From Ignavibacteria bacterium (GTDB lineage: Bacteria > Bacteroidota > Ignavibacteria > Tepidaquicellales > Tepidaquicellaceae): a DNA stretch of 64,000 nucleotides. A program made the position numbers and the translations under genes. Below, piece by piece: positions 45,867-55,264 of this stretch. Numbering within the stretch: position 1 is the first letter of the stretch; every line of letters begins with the position of its first letter. The DNA lies in assembly GCA_016704345.1 (NCBI GenBank), contig JADJAH010000003.1:310001-374000 (forward strand). Direction: 5' to 3'. The notes below the pieces were generated by a model that saw nothing but the letters and a program-made list of their open reading frames with translations, was not told where the DNA came from and ran no database searches.

Positions 45867-46469
45867 GTGAAAACTGCAAAACTCATTTTGGTTCTGCTAA
45901 TATTTGCATCAAGCTCATTAATCATTCACGGAAACAATCCTCCCGTCGATGATTATTTGTCTATCCCCGGACCGGTGGTTTTTGGAGACACATCTTTTGA
46001 ACTCGCCTGGAGCGCACATCCCAATGCAAACTACTATAAGCACGAGTATCTTCCATCAGGTCAAACGCTTGAGAAGTTCAATGAGATGGTGATCATAGAA
46101 GTGATAACCGGAGATCTGACACTCGAAGAGGCGGTTAATACAAAAGTCAAAGAACTTGCAAACCGGAAGAATACTGATCCATATGCGAATTATGATGTCA
46201 TAGAGAATCCAAAGACCGGAGAATTCATTCTGGATTTCATCGTTAGCGACTCAAACGGAAACGAAGCAAACATAGCAGAATGGAATGCTTACAGATATGT
46301 GAAGCTTCAGGATAAATCGGACAAAACCGGCGTAATGCTGTTTGCCATCAGCCGGAGGGCTTACCGTGACGAAATTAGTGACTTCCTGAAGATCCTTAAA
46401 GAAAACAGAAAAAACGCAATCAGTATGCTGAGTACCCAAAGCATACCGAATGTGACCCTTTCAGAGTAA
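45867..46469 (+). CDS. Exported protein of unknown function
   Basis: About 200 residues when started at GTG 45867, which puts a signal peptide at the N-terminus (KLILVLLIFASSSLIIHG). A frame also extends 40 codons upstream, but that part lacks any domain and I prefer the GTG. The mature part (NPPVDDYLSIPGPVVFGDTS) is mixed alpha/beta with no motif I know. It lies between the arsR operon and the HhH gene, both on the other strand. Confidence 0.55.
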   Translation: MKTAKLILVLLIFASSSLIIHGNNPPVDDYLSIPGPVVFGDTSFELAWSAHPNANYYKHEYLPSGQTLEKFNEMVIIEVITGDLTLEEAVNTKVKELANRKNTDPYANYDVIENPKTGEFILDFIVSDSNGNEANIAEWNAYRYVKLQDKSDKTGVMLFAISRRAYRDEISDFLKILKENRKNAISMLSTQSIPNVTLSE

Positions 46470-46485
46470 GAAACAGAAAGGCAGT

Positions 46486-48528
46486 TTAAAACGTTGCTTC
46501 AATACTGACAGAAAGCCTGTTTATCATGTCGCCGGAAATTTCATCATTTCCGGTTCCGATCTTTTTCACTCCGCTGTAAAATGTTTCCGAATATTTCGCT
46601 TCGAGAACAACACCGGGAAGAGGAGTTGCACGAGCTATTAGGTACCACCGCATCCCTTTTCCGGAGAGAGCAAGATTTGTCATAACTCCTGAGATATCAT
46701 TTTCAAATTCATAGATTCGATTGTCGTAATCATCAGTATGGAAGAAGATCACGCGGGCGGAAAAGTTCAGCCCGTCAGTAATTTCAGAGGCAATATCTCC
46801 AAAGAAGAGTTGACCTTTGCCTGATTTGATATACCCGTTATAACTCACATTGCAATACTCATATCTACCTCTGATTCTGAGTGACTTCTTCCCGAAAGAC
46901 AATCCCAGTCTTACATTTTTCTGATTCCTTGTAATTATCTTCGAATCAACTTTGCCGAGATCATTGTTGATCTTGGCGGACTCCTCCTTTGATTCAGTCT
47001 TGAATCGGATATTGAAAATGACTCCCTCTGAGGTCTTATAATCTCCTGCAATGATGAAGTCATTTCCGCGTGTGGGAGTTGCATTGAAGAAAGTCCTGTA
47101 AGGCAGGGCATATTGATCGAAGTATGATGTGATAGTCAATCTTTTGAAAGGCGTAAGTCTTATTCCCGCAAAAAATCCTGTTTCATTCTCTGAAGAACTT
47201 CTTTCTCCGAATGAAGAATTATGTATAGGTGAAAAATCGAACGGGAATCGCCGGAATGAGAATATCACATCCGCTACTGATGCAGCGGAGAAATTCAGGC
47301 CGCCATACATTGCAATTGCACCGGTATGAGAAAGGGCTGCTTCGCCGAAAAAACTCGAATTACCAAGTCCAAACTTGAAGTCAATTCCTGCCGCAGATGA
47401 TCTTACTCCCGAAACACCGTACAGCTTTTTAACTGTATCAGCCGACAAAGGCAGAGAATATCCTGAGTAACGAAAAGTCCCTCCGATTGTAAAGCGCTCC
47501 ATGCCGAATTCAATGCGGGTTCCGTAGATGGTTTCGGTAAGTGCATTCTTTCTTGAGATCTCAGATTGAGTCCGGTGATATCCATCTGAATAAATAGATC
47601 TTATTTCATTTGTTAGGGTGTCAACAGATGCATCAAGTGATCTCTTAGAGAAGAAAAGAAAAGCGCTGATACGGGACAGTTGAAAATTAACAGCAGCACC
47701 GCGGAAGAAACTAAACTCACCTGTTGAGGAATACGGATAAATATTCCGGGATCTGTTGCGTCCGGTTGATGTTTCAATGGACTTCGGCGAGCTGTAAGAG
47801 TTTGACAACGTGAGCCCGCTGCCAAATGCAAGTTGGTAATCTCCAACGGTTATGCTTCTGATAAACCCATTAGTATTTAGATTCACAAATCCGGAAATAA
47901 AATCTGAATAAGAAGTCTCACCCGGATCTTTGTCAGTTGCGATTCCGGAACTGAAGGAATACTCGCCGGCATTGTAATTCAGCTTCAGCCTGTTTGCATT
48001 TCTGAATCTTGTGCCCTCGTACTTTCCGTTAATGAATCCGTTCTTCGGCAGGAGATCCTGTATGAAGAATGATCTGAAATCGGCAGAGAAATTTTTCCTT
48101 TGTTTGTTCTTTGTAGATTTCTTCAGGACATTCGGGTTCACTCTTCTTGCAATCAAATACGTACTGATAAGATCGTAAAGATAATCGCTGATACCGTCTA
48201 TCTTCATCAACTCTCTCTTTGAATTGAAACGTGAGTGAGTATTTCTGTAATTGATAATTTGCTGTGCAATTGTGTGTGTAACATGAGGTACAGATTGAAG
48301 CTGGTCTATACTTGCCTTGTTAAGGTCAAGCGGGTTCCTTCTGAGATCATCAAGATAATCCATAAAGTCTGAATCTTCCGAATCAGTATCAGTTTCCATG
48401 AGCATCATTTCCACACCATCCATAAGCATCGAATCAGTTGAATCATCAGCGGTGTTTGAAGACTGAGGAAAGGAAGAACAAAACGGCAGATTCAGCAGAA
48501 GGAAAAAAATGCATGAGTAGTTTTTCAT
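46486..48528 (-). CDS. HhH-motif protein with outer-membrane beta-barrel
   Basis: About 680 residues from ATG 48528. After a signal peptide (CIFFLLLNLPFCSSFPQ) and an acidic linker comes a ComEA-like helix-hairpin-helix pair at about 80-150 (NPLDLNKASIDQLQSVPHVT, then KRELMKIDGISDYLYDLIST). The remaining 500 residues are alternating aromatic strands ending in VSIEATF, as for an outer-membrane barrel. This architecture occurs in Bacteroidota; its role is unknown, though DNA uptake has been proposed for HhH/ComEA proteins. A TTG frame reaches to 48564 but the signal peptide favours 48528. Confidence 0.75.
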   Translation of the reverse strand: MKNYSCIFFLLLNLPFCSSFPQSSNTADDSTDSMLMDGVEMMLMETDTDSEDSDFMDYLDDLRRNPLDLNKASIDQLQSVPHVTHTIAQQIINYRNTHSRFNSKRELMKIDGISDYLYDLISTYLIARRVNPNVLKKSTKNKQRKNFSADFRSFFIQDLLPKNGFINGKYEGTRFRNANRLKLNYNAGEYSFSSGIATDKDPGETSYSDFISGFVNLNTNGFIRSITVGDYQLAFGSGLTLSNSYSSPKSIETSTGRNRSRNIYPYSSTGEFSFFRGAAVNFQLSRISAFLFFSKRSLDASVDTLTNEIRSIYSDGYHRTQSEISRKNALTETIYGTRIEFGMERFTIGGTFRYSGYSLPLSADTVKKLYGVSGVRSSAAGIDFKFGLGNSSFFGEAALSHTGAIAMYGGLNFSAASVADVIFSFRRFPFDFSPIHNSSFGERSSSENETGFFAGIRLTPFKRLTITSYFDQYALPYRTFFNATPTRGNDFIIAGDYKTSEGVIFNIRFKTESKEESAKINNDLGKVDSKIITRNQKNVRLGLSFGKKSLRIRGRYEYCNVSYNGYIKSGKGQLFFGDIASEITDGLNFSARVIFFHTDDYDNRIYEFENDISGVMTNLALSGKGMRWYLIARATPLPGVVLEAKYSETFYSGVKKIGTGNDEISGDMINRLSVSIEATF

Positions 48529-48564
48529 TCCGCCGCGCTTATATGCGCGCGGCAAGATAGACAA

Positions 48565-49089
48565 AATTTATTATTAATACAGTGAACGGATTGAATGACA
48601 ACTGTCGCTAACGATTCCTTTAGTGTGTAAATTTCAAAATCGGCGTTGCCGAAAATTATCCCGTTCCGAAAAAAATTATTTATCGTTCTCTTACGCAGAG
48701 TTCCACGGAGGAATCACGGAGGTACACAGAGAAGAAAAGCAGGAAACAACTGCTTGAACTATCACATTAAGAAAATATTCTTAGTCCGTGTTAGAATCCC
48801 TGCCTGCCGGGATGCATTTCACACTTCAATGGCCAGTGGGCAGGCCCGCCTGCAGAGAGCTGAACTAGTTTTGTCTTCGACGGGCAGGCCCGCCTGCAGA
48901 GAGCTGAACTAGACGGGCAGGCAGGGCTGAAAAGCACAGGAGACTATGACACGGGCGAGATAAGTTCTATTCACAAAAGAGTATAATGCTTGGCAAATGA
49001 TTTCAGATTCTTTGTTAAAATTAGATTTCAATAGTTTAGGTCGTTTAGTATTTTGATTTCAATTATTAACGAAAACGAAGTTCAATAGA
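48565..49089. repeat. Intergenic repeat cluster
   Basis: Two perfect 31-bp direct repeats (48838-48868 and 48882-48912, core GGGCAGGCCCGCCTGCAGAG) are flanked by inverted CCCTGCCTGCC (48808-48818) and GGGCAGGCAGGG (48915-48926). In front of them, 48612-48776 is a diverged copy of 55272-55448 (shared CACAGAG/CCACGGAG stretch and GGAAACAACTG). No gene is present; the icd promoter must be at its end. Confidence 0.7.
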
Positions 49090-50535
49090 ATGTCAAACAA
49101 CACACCGATCACAGTAGCTCACGGAGACGGTATTGGTCCGGAGATCATGGAAGCAACACTTAACATAATCACAGCTGCCGGCGCAAATCTTGATATTGAA
49201 ACAATCGAGGTGGGCGAGCAGGTTTATTTGAGAGGCAATGTAGCCGGTATAGAACCAAGTGCATGGGATTCACTGAGAAGAACAAAGGTATTTCTTAAAG
49301 CGCCTATAACGACGCCTCAGGGCGGAGGTTATAAGAGTCTGAATGTGGCAACAAGAAAAACGCTCGGACTTTATGCAAATGTCAGACCCTGCGTATCTTA
49401 TCACCCTTATGTTTCAACAAAACACCCTGTAATGGATGTAGTTATCATCAGAGAAAATGAAGAGGATCTATATGCCGGAATTGAATACAGGCAGACACAG
49501 GATGTTTATCAGTGCCTAAAATTAATCAGTCGACCCGGCTCTGAGAAGATCATCAGATATGCGTTTGATTATGCTGTCGCAAACAACAGAAAGAAAGTTA
49601 CAGTTTTTATGAAGGACAACATTATGAAAATGACTGACGGGCTCTTTCATAAAGTGTTTGATGAGATTGCCAAAGAATATCCTCAGATCGAAAACGAAGC
49701 ATGGATTGTTGATATAGGCGCCGCGAAAATGGCAAATACTCCTGAGGCATTTGATGTAATTGTGATGGAGAATCTTTACGGTGATATACTGTCTGATGTA
49801 GCTGCACAGATCACAGGTTCAGTTGGTCTTGCAGGTTCTGCAAATATCGGTGAGAATTTCGCAATGTTTGAAGCAATTCACGGCTCCGCTCCAAGGCGTG
49901 CGGGACAAAATCTTGCCAATCCGTCCGGACTGCTGCTTGGTGCAGTGATGATGCTCAATCATATCGGACAGAGCGATATTGCAACAAAGGTTCATAATGC
50001 ATGGTTGAAAACAATGGAAGACGGAATCCACACTTACGATATTTTCAAAGAAGGAATAAGCAAAGAAAAAGTCGGTACCAAAGAATTTGCTAAAGCCGTC
50101 ATAGAAAGAGTTGGCGAAAAGCCTGTTAAGCTGAAAGCCGTTGAATATATGTCCGTTCCCAGAGTGAGTACCGCAAAGGTAGCAACGAAATCAATAAGGC
50201 AAAACAAGGATCTTGTTGGCGTTGATGTCTATCTAGATTTCAGCACCGGCAGCGCTGAAGATCTGGGTGAGCTTCTCAAGAAAGTTTCTTCTAACGAACT
50301 TATTCTTGCATTCATAAGCAACAGGGGTGTCAATGTCTGGCCCGATGGTCATCCTGAAACATTCTGTACAGAACACTGGAGATGCAGATTTATATCTTCA
50401 AAGAATGATCTGACGATCAACAATTCAAATATAATTGAACTGCTTGAAAAGATAAACGATGCCGGATTTGATTTTATAAAGACAGAAAATCTGTACAACT
50501 TTAACGGCGAGCCGGGTTATTCAAAAGACAGCTGA
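49090..50535 (+). CDS. icd: Isocitrate dehydrogenase, Thermus-type with C-terminal domain
   Basis: The 481-residue protein matches the long Thermus-type isocitrate dehydrogenase: GDGIGPEIMEATLNIITAAG, the substrate site VRPCVSYHPY and NEEDLYAGIEYRQT, the nucleotide-binding FEAIHGSAPRRAGQNLANPS, and a C-terminal ACT-like domain of about 130 residues with LAFISNRGVNVWP and CTEHWRCRFI. It oxidises isocitrate to 2-oxoglutarate in the TCA cycle. The cofactor is not certain from sequence. A terminator-like hairpin follows. Confidence 0.92.
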   Translation: MSNNTPITVAHGDGIGPEIMEATLNIITAAGANLDIETIEVGEQVYLRGNVAGIEPSAWDSLRRTKVFLKAPITTPQGGGYKSLNVATRKTLGLYANVRPCVSYHPYVSTKHPVMDVVIIRENEEDLYAGIEYRQTQDVYQCLKLISRPGSEKIIRYAFDYAVANNRKKVTVFMKDNIMKMTDGLFHKVFDEIAKEYPQIENEAWIVDIGAAKMANTPEAFDVIVMENLYGDILSDVAAQITGSVGLAGSANIGENFAMFEAIHGSAPRRAGQNLANPSGLLLGAVMMLNHIGQSDIATKVHNAWLKTMEDGIHTYDIFKEGISKEKVGTKEFAKAVIERVGEKPVKLKAVEYMSVPRVSTAKVATKSIRQNKDLVGVDVYLDFSTGSAEDLGELLKKVSSNELILAFISNRGVNVWPDGHPETFCTEHWRCRFISSKNDLTINNSNIIELLEKINDAGFDFIKTENLYNFNGEPGYSKDS

Positions 50536-50576
50536 TTTTCTTCCGGTAAACACTTGCACGATTTATATGATTAACT

Positions 50577-50630
50577 AAATGCTGCCAGTCTCTTTCTCTT
50601 ATCTGAGAAGCTGATTGGCAGCGTTTCTTT
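50577..50630 (+). terminator. Intrinsic terminator after icd
   Basis: AAATGCTGCCA (50577-50587) pairs with TGGCAGCGTTT (50616-50626, one G-T pair), an inner CTC/GAG region extends the stem, and TTTC-TTTT follows. It lies 41 bp after the icd stop. Confidence 0.8.
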
Positions 50631-50778
50631 TCCCCTGTCCTTCACAAACAAGTTTTATGTTTTTCACATAACTGATTCACTGCAATCACAAGCGAACCAA
50701 AATTCTATTCTCAATTTTCTACGCAGCAATTTATCTGACGCAATCCCAACATTTTTTTCTGAAAGATTAAAATAGGTA

Positions 50779-50837
50779 TTGACAAAATTGTAAACTTGTT
50801 ATACTTTTGCAAAGCACTTTAAAAAACAAAGTACTTT
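50779..50837 (+). promoter_or_regulatory. Bacteroidota-type promoter with paired operator-like palindromes
   Basis: TTG (50779-50781), a 20-bp spacer and TACTTTTG (50802-50809) fit the -33/-7 pattern TTG-N20-TAnnTTTG. The same TTGACA also suits a sigma-70 -35. Just downstream AAAGCACTTT (50811-50820) and AAAGTACTTT (50828-50837, a perfect palindrome) repeat 17 bp apart, ending four bases before the ATG. They probably bind the winged-helix regulator encoded by the second gene of the operon, which would make it autoregulatory. Confidence 0.7.
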
Positions 50838-50841
50838 ACAA

Positions 50842-51456
50842 ATGACAAACGAAATTACAAACCGCGCAGAAACAGAGCTTGCACTCATAAAGAAGATCAT
50901 GGAAGACAGCAGGCAAACCGTGATGTACAACGGAATACATTTTATTTTCTGGGGAATACTCGTCTCAGTTTGTTTGATTGCCAATTATTTAATGCTCGTT
51001 ACGCACACATTCGTTGACAAAATAGGAATGCTCTGGGCTATTATGATGCCGGCGGGCGCTGTGGTGGACATGATTATCGGCAGGCGACTTGAAAGAAAGC
51101 AGTCCGCAACTACATTTGCGGCAAGATTGCTGGGAGCATTATGGACCGCGAGCGGAATTGCGATGTTCATATTCGGTTTCTTGGGTCCCATGACCGGCGC
51201 TTACAAGTCAATTTTCATCTGCCCTGTAATCTCAGTAATGCTTGGAGTTTCATACTTTACGAGCGGAAGCATTCAGCAGTTAAACTGGCTAAGAAATCTT
51301 GCATTTGGCTGGTGGGCAGGAGCCGCAATTATGTTTATCTATCCCGGAATGCACACACTGCTGATATTTGCGATCATGTTGGTAGGAATGCAAGTAGTCC
51401 CGGGTCTTCTCATAAACAAGCATTACAGAAGAAATCTTCTCATTCAGGAAGCATAA
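50842..51456 (+). CDS. Membrane protein of unknown function, paired with an HTH regulator
   Basis: The 204-residue protein has five or six membrane segments (around 28-50, 58-72, 92-112, 118-136, 146-165, 170-188) after a cytoplasmic N-terminal helix AETELALIKKIMEDSRQT. No catalytic motif is seen. Its promoter has the doubled palindromes at 50811-50837, and the regulator gene follows 12 bp after its stop. Similar membrane-protein/regulator pairs occur in this phylum but I do not know a function. Confidence 0.72.
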   Translation: MTNEITNRAETELALIKKIMEDSRQTVMYNGIHFIFWGILVSVCLIANYLMLVTHTFVDKIGMLWAIMMPAGAVVDMIIGRRLERKQSATTFAARLLGALWTASGIAMFIFGFLGPMTGAYKSIFICPVISVMLGVSYFTSGSIQQLNWLRNLAFGWWAGAAIMFIYPGMHTLLIFAIMLVGMQVVPGLLINKHYRRNLLIQEA

Positions 51457-51468
51457 ATTACATACTCA

Positions 51469-51768
51469 ATGAGCAATTTTGATTATCAGCAGATAGATGA
51501 TGTGATTCACTCGCGAATTAGAACGGCTGTTATGGCTGTTCTGGTAAGTGTTGAAGAAGCGGAGTTCAACTTCATTAAGGAAAAGGTGAATGCAACTGAC
51601 GGAAATCTGAGCGTTCATATTAAGAAGCTTGAAGATGCCGGATATCTTACAGTGAAGAAGAACTTTGTTGACAGAAAGCCCGTAACACGCTATAAACTGA
51701 CTTCAAAAGGATACAAAGCTTTTGAGAAATATATTGCAAATCTCGAAAGTATTATTAAAGGAAAATAA
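51469..51768 (+). CDS. Winged-helix transcriptional regulator (HTH_34-type)
   Basis: The 99-residue protein is a single winged helix: DDVIHSRIRTAVMAVLVSVE, then NFIKEKVNATDGNLSVHIKK with LEDAGYLTVKKNFVDRKPVT, and a C-terminal YKLTSKGYKAFEKYIANLES. It is the small MarR/PadR-like type that often controls its own operon. The AAAGYACTTT palindromes in front of the operon are the likely target. It ends 15 bp before phhB. Confidence 0.82.
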   Translation: MSNFDYQQIDDVIHSRIRTAVMAVLVSVEEAEFNFIKEKVNATDGNLSVHIKKLEDAGYLTVKKNFVDRKPVTRYKLTSKGYKAFEKYIANLESIIKGK

Positions 51769-51783
51769 AAATAATCACACAAC

Positions 51784-52062
51784 ATGGAAAAACTGACACA
51801 GCAACAGATTCAGGATTCTCTCAAAACACTTCACGGCTGGGAACTGGCCGGTGACTCAATCAAAAAGCTCTTCAAGACAAAGGGCTTTCCGCAGACCATG
51901 GGTCTTGCAACATCCATTGGAGCGCTTTGCCAACAGCACGATCATCATCCGGATTTTCTTACGCTAAAGTATGCAAGCGTTGAAGTAAGCTTTTCTACTC
52001 ATGATGCCGGAGGTGTTACTAAGAAAGATCTGGATCTTGCAAAAGAGATTGAGTCACTTTAA
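51784..52062 (+). CDS. phhB: Pterin-4a-carbinolamine dehydratase
   Basis: The 92-residue protein has the family signature QQHDHHPDFLTLKYASVEVS and the DLDLAKEIES end. It dehydrates 4a-hydroxytetrahydrobiopterin, normally beside a pterin-dependent hydroxylase; none is visible in this window, and the small protein is also found without one. The ATG at 51784 follows the regulator gene by 15 bp. Confidence 0.9.
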   Translation: MEKLTQQQIQDSLKTLHGWELAGDSIKKLFKTKGFPQTMGLATSIGALCQQHDHHPDFLTLKYASVEVSFSTHDAGGVTKKDLDLAKEIESL

Positions 52063-52090
52063 CAATGAATTTAAAGGAAGGAAAAAACCC

Positions 52091-54301
52091 ATGAAATTGT
52101 TACTGATCTGTCTGCTTGTTATTACCGGAACATTATCTGCACAGACAGGAGATTCAGGAAATACTAAGAGCCCGACAAAGATCTTCGGAACTGTAAAGGG
52201 AGAAAAAGACAGTCTCATTGAAGGCGCCAATATTGTCATTGAAGGAACCATCGACGGTGCGACTACTGATGAGAAGGGTAATTATGAATTCGAGACTGAG
52301 CAGGCCGGATCAAAGAATATCATAATTACTGCAATTGGATATGCAGAAAACATAATGATGATAGAAATCGAATCCGGAAAGGAAATGAATGTTAACATCA
52401 AGCTGACAAAAGATGAAGTGAAGACTGAAGAGATTCTTGTTACAGCAAGTTCATATACATCCGGAACAAATGCGGCGGTAACTCTTACTCCGCTTGAAAT
52501 AGTAAGGATTCCCGGCGCGGATGCAGATCTGTACAGGGCCATTACGACATTCCCCGGATCCAATCAGGTAAACGAAGGAAGCAGGATCACGGTCAGGGGA
52601 GGTGATCCGGACGAAGTTCTCACAGTTCTTGATCTTGCTTCACTTTATAACCCATTCATTTTTGACGAGACATTTAACGTATCATCTTACTCAACAATAA
52701 ATCCCTGGGGACTTAAAGGCATTAATTTTACAAGCGGCGGATTCTCTGCAAAGTATGGGAATGTTTTATCAGCTGTGCTTGACCTGAAATCATATGACAT
52801 GCCGCAGGGATCCGGAATGTTTGCCTGGGTGGGACTTGCAAATGCTTCATTGTCAGGAGTTTATCTCTCCCGGGACGGAAAATTCGGTGGTTCATTCAGC
52901 GCAGGCAAATTGTTTCTTCAGCCATACCTTGCAATAAACGGTGAGTATTCAGAATATTCTCCGATCCCGGAATCAAATCAGATTGGCGGAACGCTTTCGT
53001 ACAAACTTGGCACATCATCAAACTTAAAAGCATACGCCAACTACAGTGATGACAAAGTAGGGATTCGAAATCAAAGCCCTTCGTTTGACGGCTTCTACGA
53101 ATCATCCTCGAACAGTTATTTTGGAAATGTAAAGCTCATCACCGGACTTGATAATTCAACTGTTCTCAATGCCGGAATATCAATAAGCAAATACGACAGG
53201 GATTACTCATACGGACTGATAAAATCTGATCAAAAAGATATTTATGCAAAAGGAAGGGTTGATATTACAAAGCAGATAAATAACAAGATCGAGTTGAATA
53301 CGGGCTTAGAGTATGAATATGACGGATATGATCTTACAGGAATTTTTCCACAGTACCAGTATAATATCCGTCCCGGAGCACAGTCATTTGGTATTGATAC
53401 GGCACAGAATTCTGGGAGAGCCGGTATCTATGCAGAGACTCAAATAAAACCAAGTGATGACTTCTTTGTGATACCGGGCATAAGAACGGATTATCATACT
53501 CTGTCAGGCAAGTTCAGTTTCGATCCAAGACTTTCATTCGGATACAGATTGTCAGAGCACAACATAGTCCGCGGAGCACTTGGTTATTACCATCAATATC
53601 CCGGAATAGAAAATTATCTTCGTGCAGAGGAGAATGATCTTGATGCGCAGAATGCGATTCATTACATACTAGGTTATGAATTTAACTCAGGCGGCGACAT
53701 ATTATTTCGTGTTGAAGGCTATTACAAAGATTACAGTAATCTTGTATTGACAAACCCGGTAAATTTCCTCTACACATCAGAAGGAGAAGGCAATGTCAAG
53801 GGAGTAGACATGTTCTTCAAAGTGAAGATCAAGAATAAATTTACAGGCTGGATTTCCTACGCATACACTGATTCAAAGAGGAAGCAATATGAGGCAACGA
53901 AGCTTGTTCCTGCAAACTACGACATCACAAACAACCTAAGCGTTGTTGGAAGTTATAACGCCACAGAACAACTTGTGCTTGGCGCCGCGTTCAGGGTCTC
54001 CACAGGCAAGCCATACACTCCCGTGATCGCCAGTGAATTCGTGAAACTTCAGGAAGCCTACAAGCCAATCTATGCTGAAATTAACAGCGGAAGATTTCCC
54101 ACATACACAACCCTAGACATGAATGCACAATACATTTTTTCTTTGTTCGGAAAGTTTGCGGTTGGAGTAATAGCTGTGAATAATGTATTCAACAAGAAGA
54201 ATCTCTACAACTACACATACAATGTTGATTACTCGCAAAGAATCGAGACCTACTCTAATAACAGGCGATCATTCTATGCGGGTCTTGGACTGCAGTTATA
54301 A
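52091..54301 (+). CDS. TonB-dependent outer-membrane receptor
   Basis: About 736 residues from ATG 52091, with AAAGGAAGG at 52073-52081. A signal peptide (LLLICLLVITGTLSAQ) is followed by a CarboxypepD_reg-like domain (FGTVKGEKDSLIEGANIVIE), a plug domain (about 125-230; EEILVTASSY, RVRGGDPDE-type stretch) and a beta-barrel ending YAGLGLQL. It imports a ligand through the outer membrane with energy from TonB; the ligand cannot be told. The gene starts 28 bp after phhB and the TPR-like gene follows. Confidence 0.88.
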   Translation: MKLLLICLLVITGTLSAQTGDSGNTKSPTKIFGTVKGEKDSLIEGANIVIEGTIDGATTDEKGNYEFETEQAGSKNIIITAIGYAENIMMIEIESGKEMNVNIKLTKDEVKTEEILVTASSYTSGTNAAVTLTPLEIVRIPGADADLYRAITTFPGSNQVNEGSRITVRGGDPDEVLTVLDLASLYNPFIFDETFNVSSYSTINPWGLKGINFTSGGFSAKYGNVLSAVLDLKSYDMPQGSGMFAWVGLANASLSGVYLSRDGKFGGSFSAGKLFLQPYLAINGEYSEYSPIPESNQIGGTLSYKLGTSSNLKAYANYSDDKVGIRNQSPSFDGFYESSSNSYFGNVKLITGLDNSTVLNAGISISKYDRDYSYGLIKSDQKDIYAKGRVDITKQINNKIELNTGLEYEYDGYDLTGIFPQYQYNIRPGAQSFGIDTAQNSGRAGIYAETQIKPSDDFFVIPGIRTDYHTLSGKFSFDPRLSFGYRLSEHNIVRGALGYYHQYPGIENYLRAEENDLDAQNAIHYILGYEFNSGGDILFRVEGYYKDYSNLVLTNPVNFLYTSEGEGNVKGVDMFFKVKIKNKFTGWISYAYTDSKRKQYEATKLVPANYDITNNLSVVGSYNATEQLVLGAAFRVSTGKPYTPVIASEFVKLQEAYKPIYAEINSGRFPTYTTLDMNAQYIFSLFGKFAVGVIAVNNVFNKKNLYNYTYNVDYSQRIETYSNNRRSFYAGLGLQL

Positions 54302-54363
54302 ATGAGTGTGTACATTATCAACGAATCAATTTCTTTAAACAAAATAAAAGAGGAGAACTAAAA

Positions 54364-55155
54364 ATGAAACAAAATCTCGTAAAGCTTCTGGTCGTCATAA
54401 TGATGATCATGATAACTGGCATTGCAAACTCAAGAGACGATTTTGAAGATGCTATGCTGAAGGCAAGGAAGAGCTTGACTGAAGCTTCTGAGAAGAACGA
54501 TGAGGCTTTATTGAAAAAGGCACGAGGACAATTTGAAAGAATTCTTCAGTTGAAAAAAGATCCATGGCTTGTCAACTATTACATTGCGCTTGCCGACTAC
54601 AGTCTTTCAATGACAGGCAGTGCATCAAATGATACAAAAACTGTGAAGCAATATACAGAGTCGGGTATCTCAACATTACAGAAATCAATTGATCTGAAGC
54701 CTGATTTTGTCGAGTCTTACATATTAATGAAGGCTCTGAATTTCAACAGATGGCAGTATGAACAGGAGAAAATGCAGGAGATTATATCTGCAACATCTGC
54801 AGCAGATGTTGAAGCTTCGAAACTTGAACCTGAAAATCCAAGATATGTGCTGCTGAACGGGATCTCGAGCTACTATACTCCCGAATCATTTGGCGGCGGC
54901 ATGAACAATGCGATACCTAATCTTGAAAAATCAATTGACCTGTTTTCAAAGAGAAAAGAGAAATCCGAATTATATCCGGAATGGGGTAAGGATCTGGCGT
55001 ACGGATATCTTGCAATGGCGCTTGTGAAGAGAAACGATGACGGAGATATGACAAAGGCGAAGGATATGATTGATGAAGGAATTAAGTTGTTCCCAAGCTC
55101 AGGCTTCATTTCGGAATATGTAATGAGCGAGTATAAGAAGTCGCAGAGCAAATAG
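54364..55155 (+). CDS. Exported TPR-like protein
   Basis: The 263-residue protein has a signal peptide (LVKLLVVIMMIMITGIANS) and helical repeats (e.g. ALLKKARGQFERILQLKKDP, KSIDLKPDFVESYILMKALN, SAADVEASKLEPENPRYVLL) of the tetratricopeptide kind. It follows the TonB receptor by 62 bp, with AGAGGAG in front of the ATG, and is probably its co-transcribed partner. The binding partner is unknown. Confidence 0.75.
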   Translation: MKQNLVKLLVVIMMIMITGIANSRDDFEDAMLKARKSLTEASEKNDEALLKKARGQFERILQLKKDPWLVNYYIALADYSLSMTGSASNDTKTVKQYTESGISTLQKSIDLKPDFVESYILMKALNFNRWQYEQEKMQEIISATSAADVEASKLEPENPRYVLLNGISSYYTPESFGGGMNNAIPNLEKSIDLFSKRKEKSELYPEWGKDLAYGYLAMALVKRNDDGDMTKAKDMIDEGIKLFPSSGFISEYVMSEYKKSQSK

Positions 55156-55183
55156 AATTCATTAATGTAAATTCCGTTTTCAT

Positions 55184-55212
55184 AAGCCCACAAAGAAATT
55201 TGTGGGCTTTTT
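55184..55212 (+). terminator. Intrinsic terminator after the TPR-like gene
   Basis: AAGCCCACAAA (55184-55194) and TTTGTGGGCTT (55199-55209) are a perfect 11-bp stem with a GAAA loop, followed by TTT. It ends the receptor operon, 29 bp after the last stop codon. Confidence 0.9.
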
Positions 55213-55264
55213 AATTTGTAATGATGTATCACAATTTGTGATAGTGTATAATAAACGCTACTGA

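Noticed and set aside
48838..48912. Two 31-bp direct repeats considered as a CRISPR array
   Set aside because: Only two copies, a spacer of 13 bp, a GC-rich palindromic repeat, and no cas genes.
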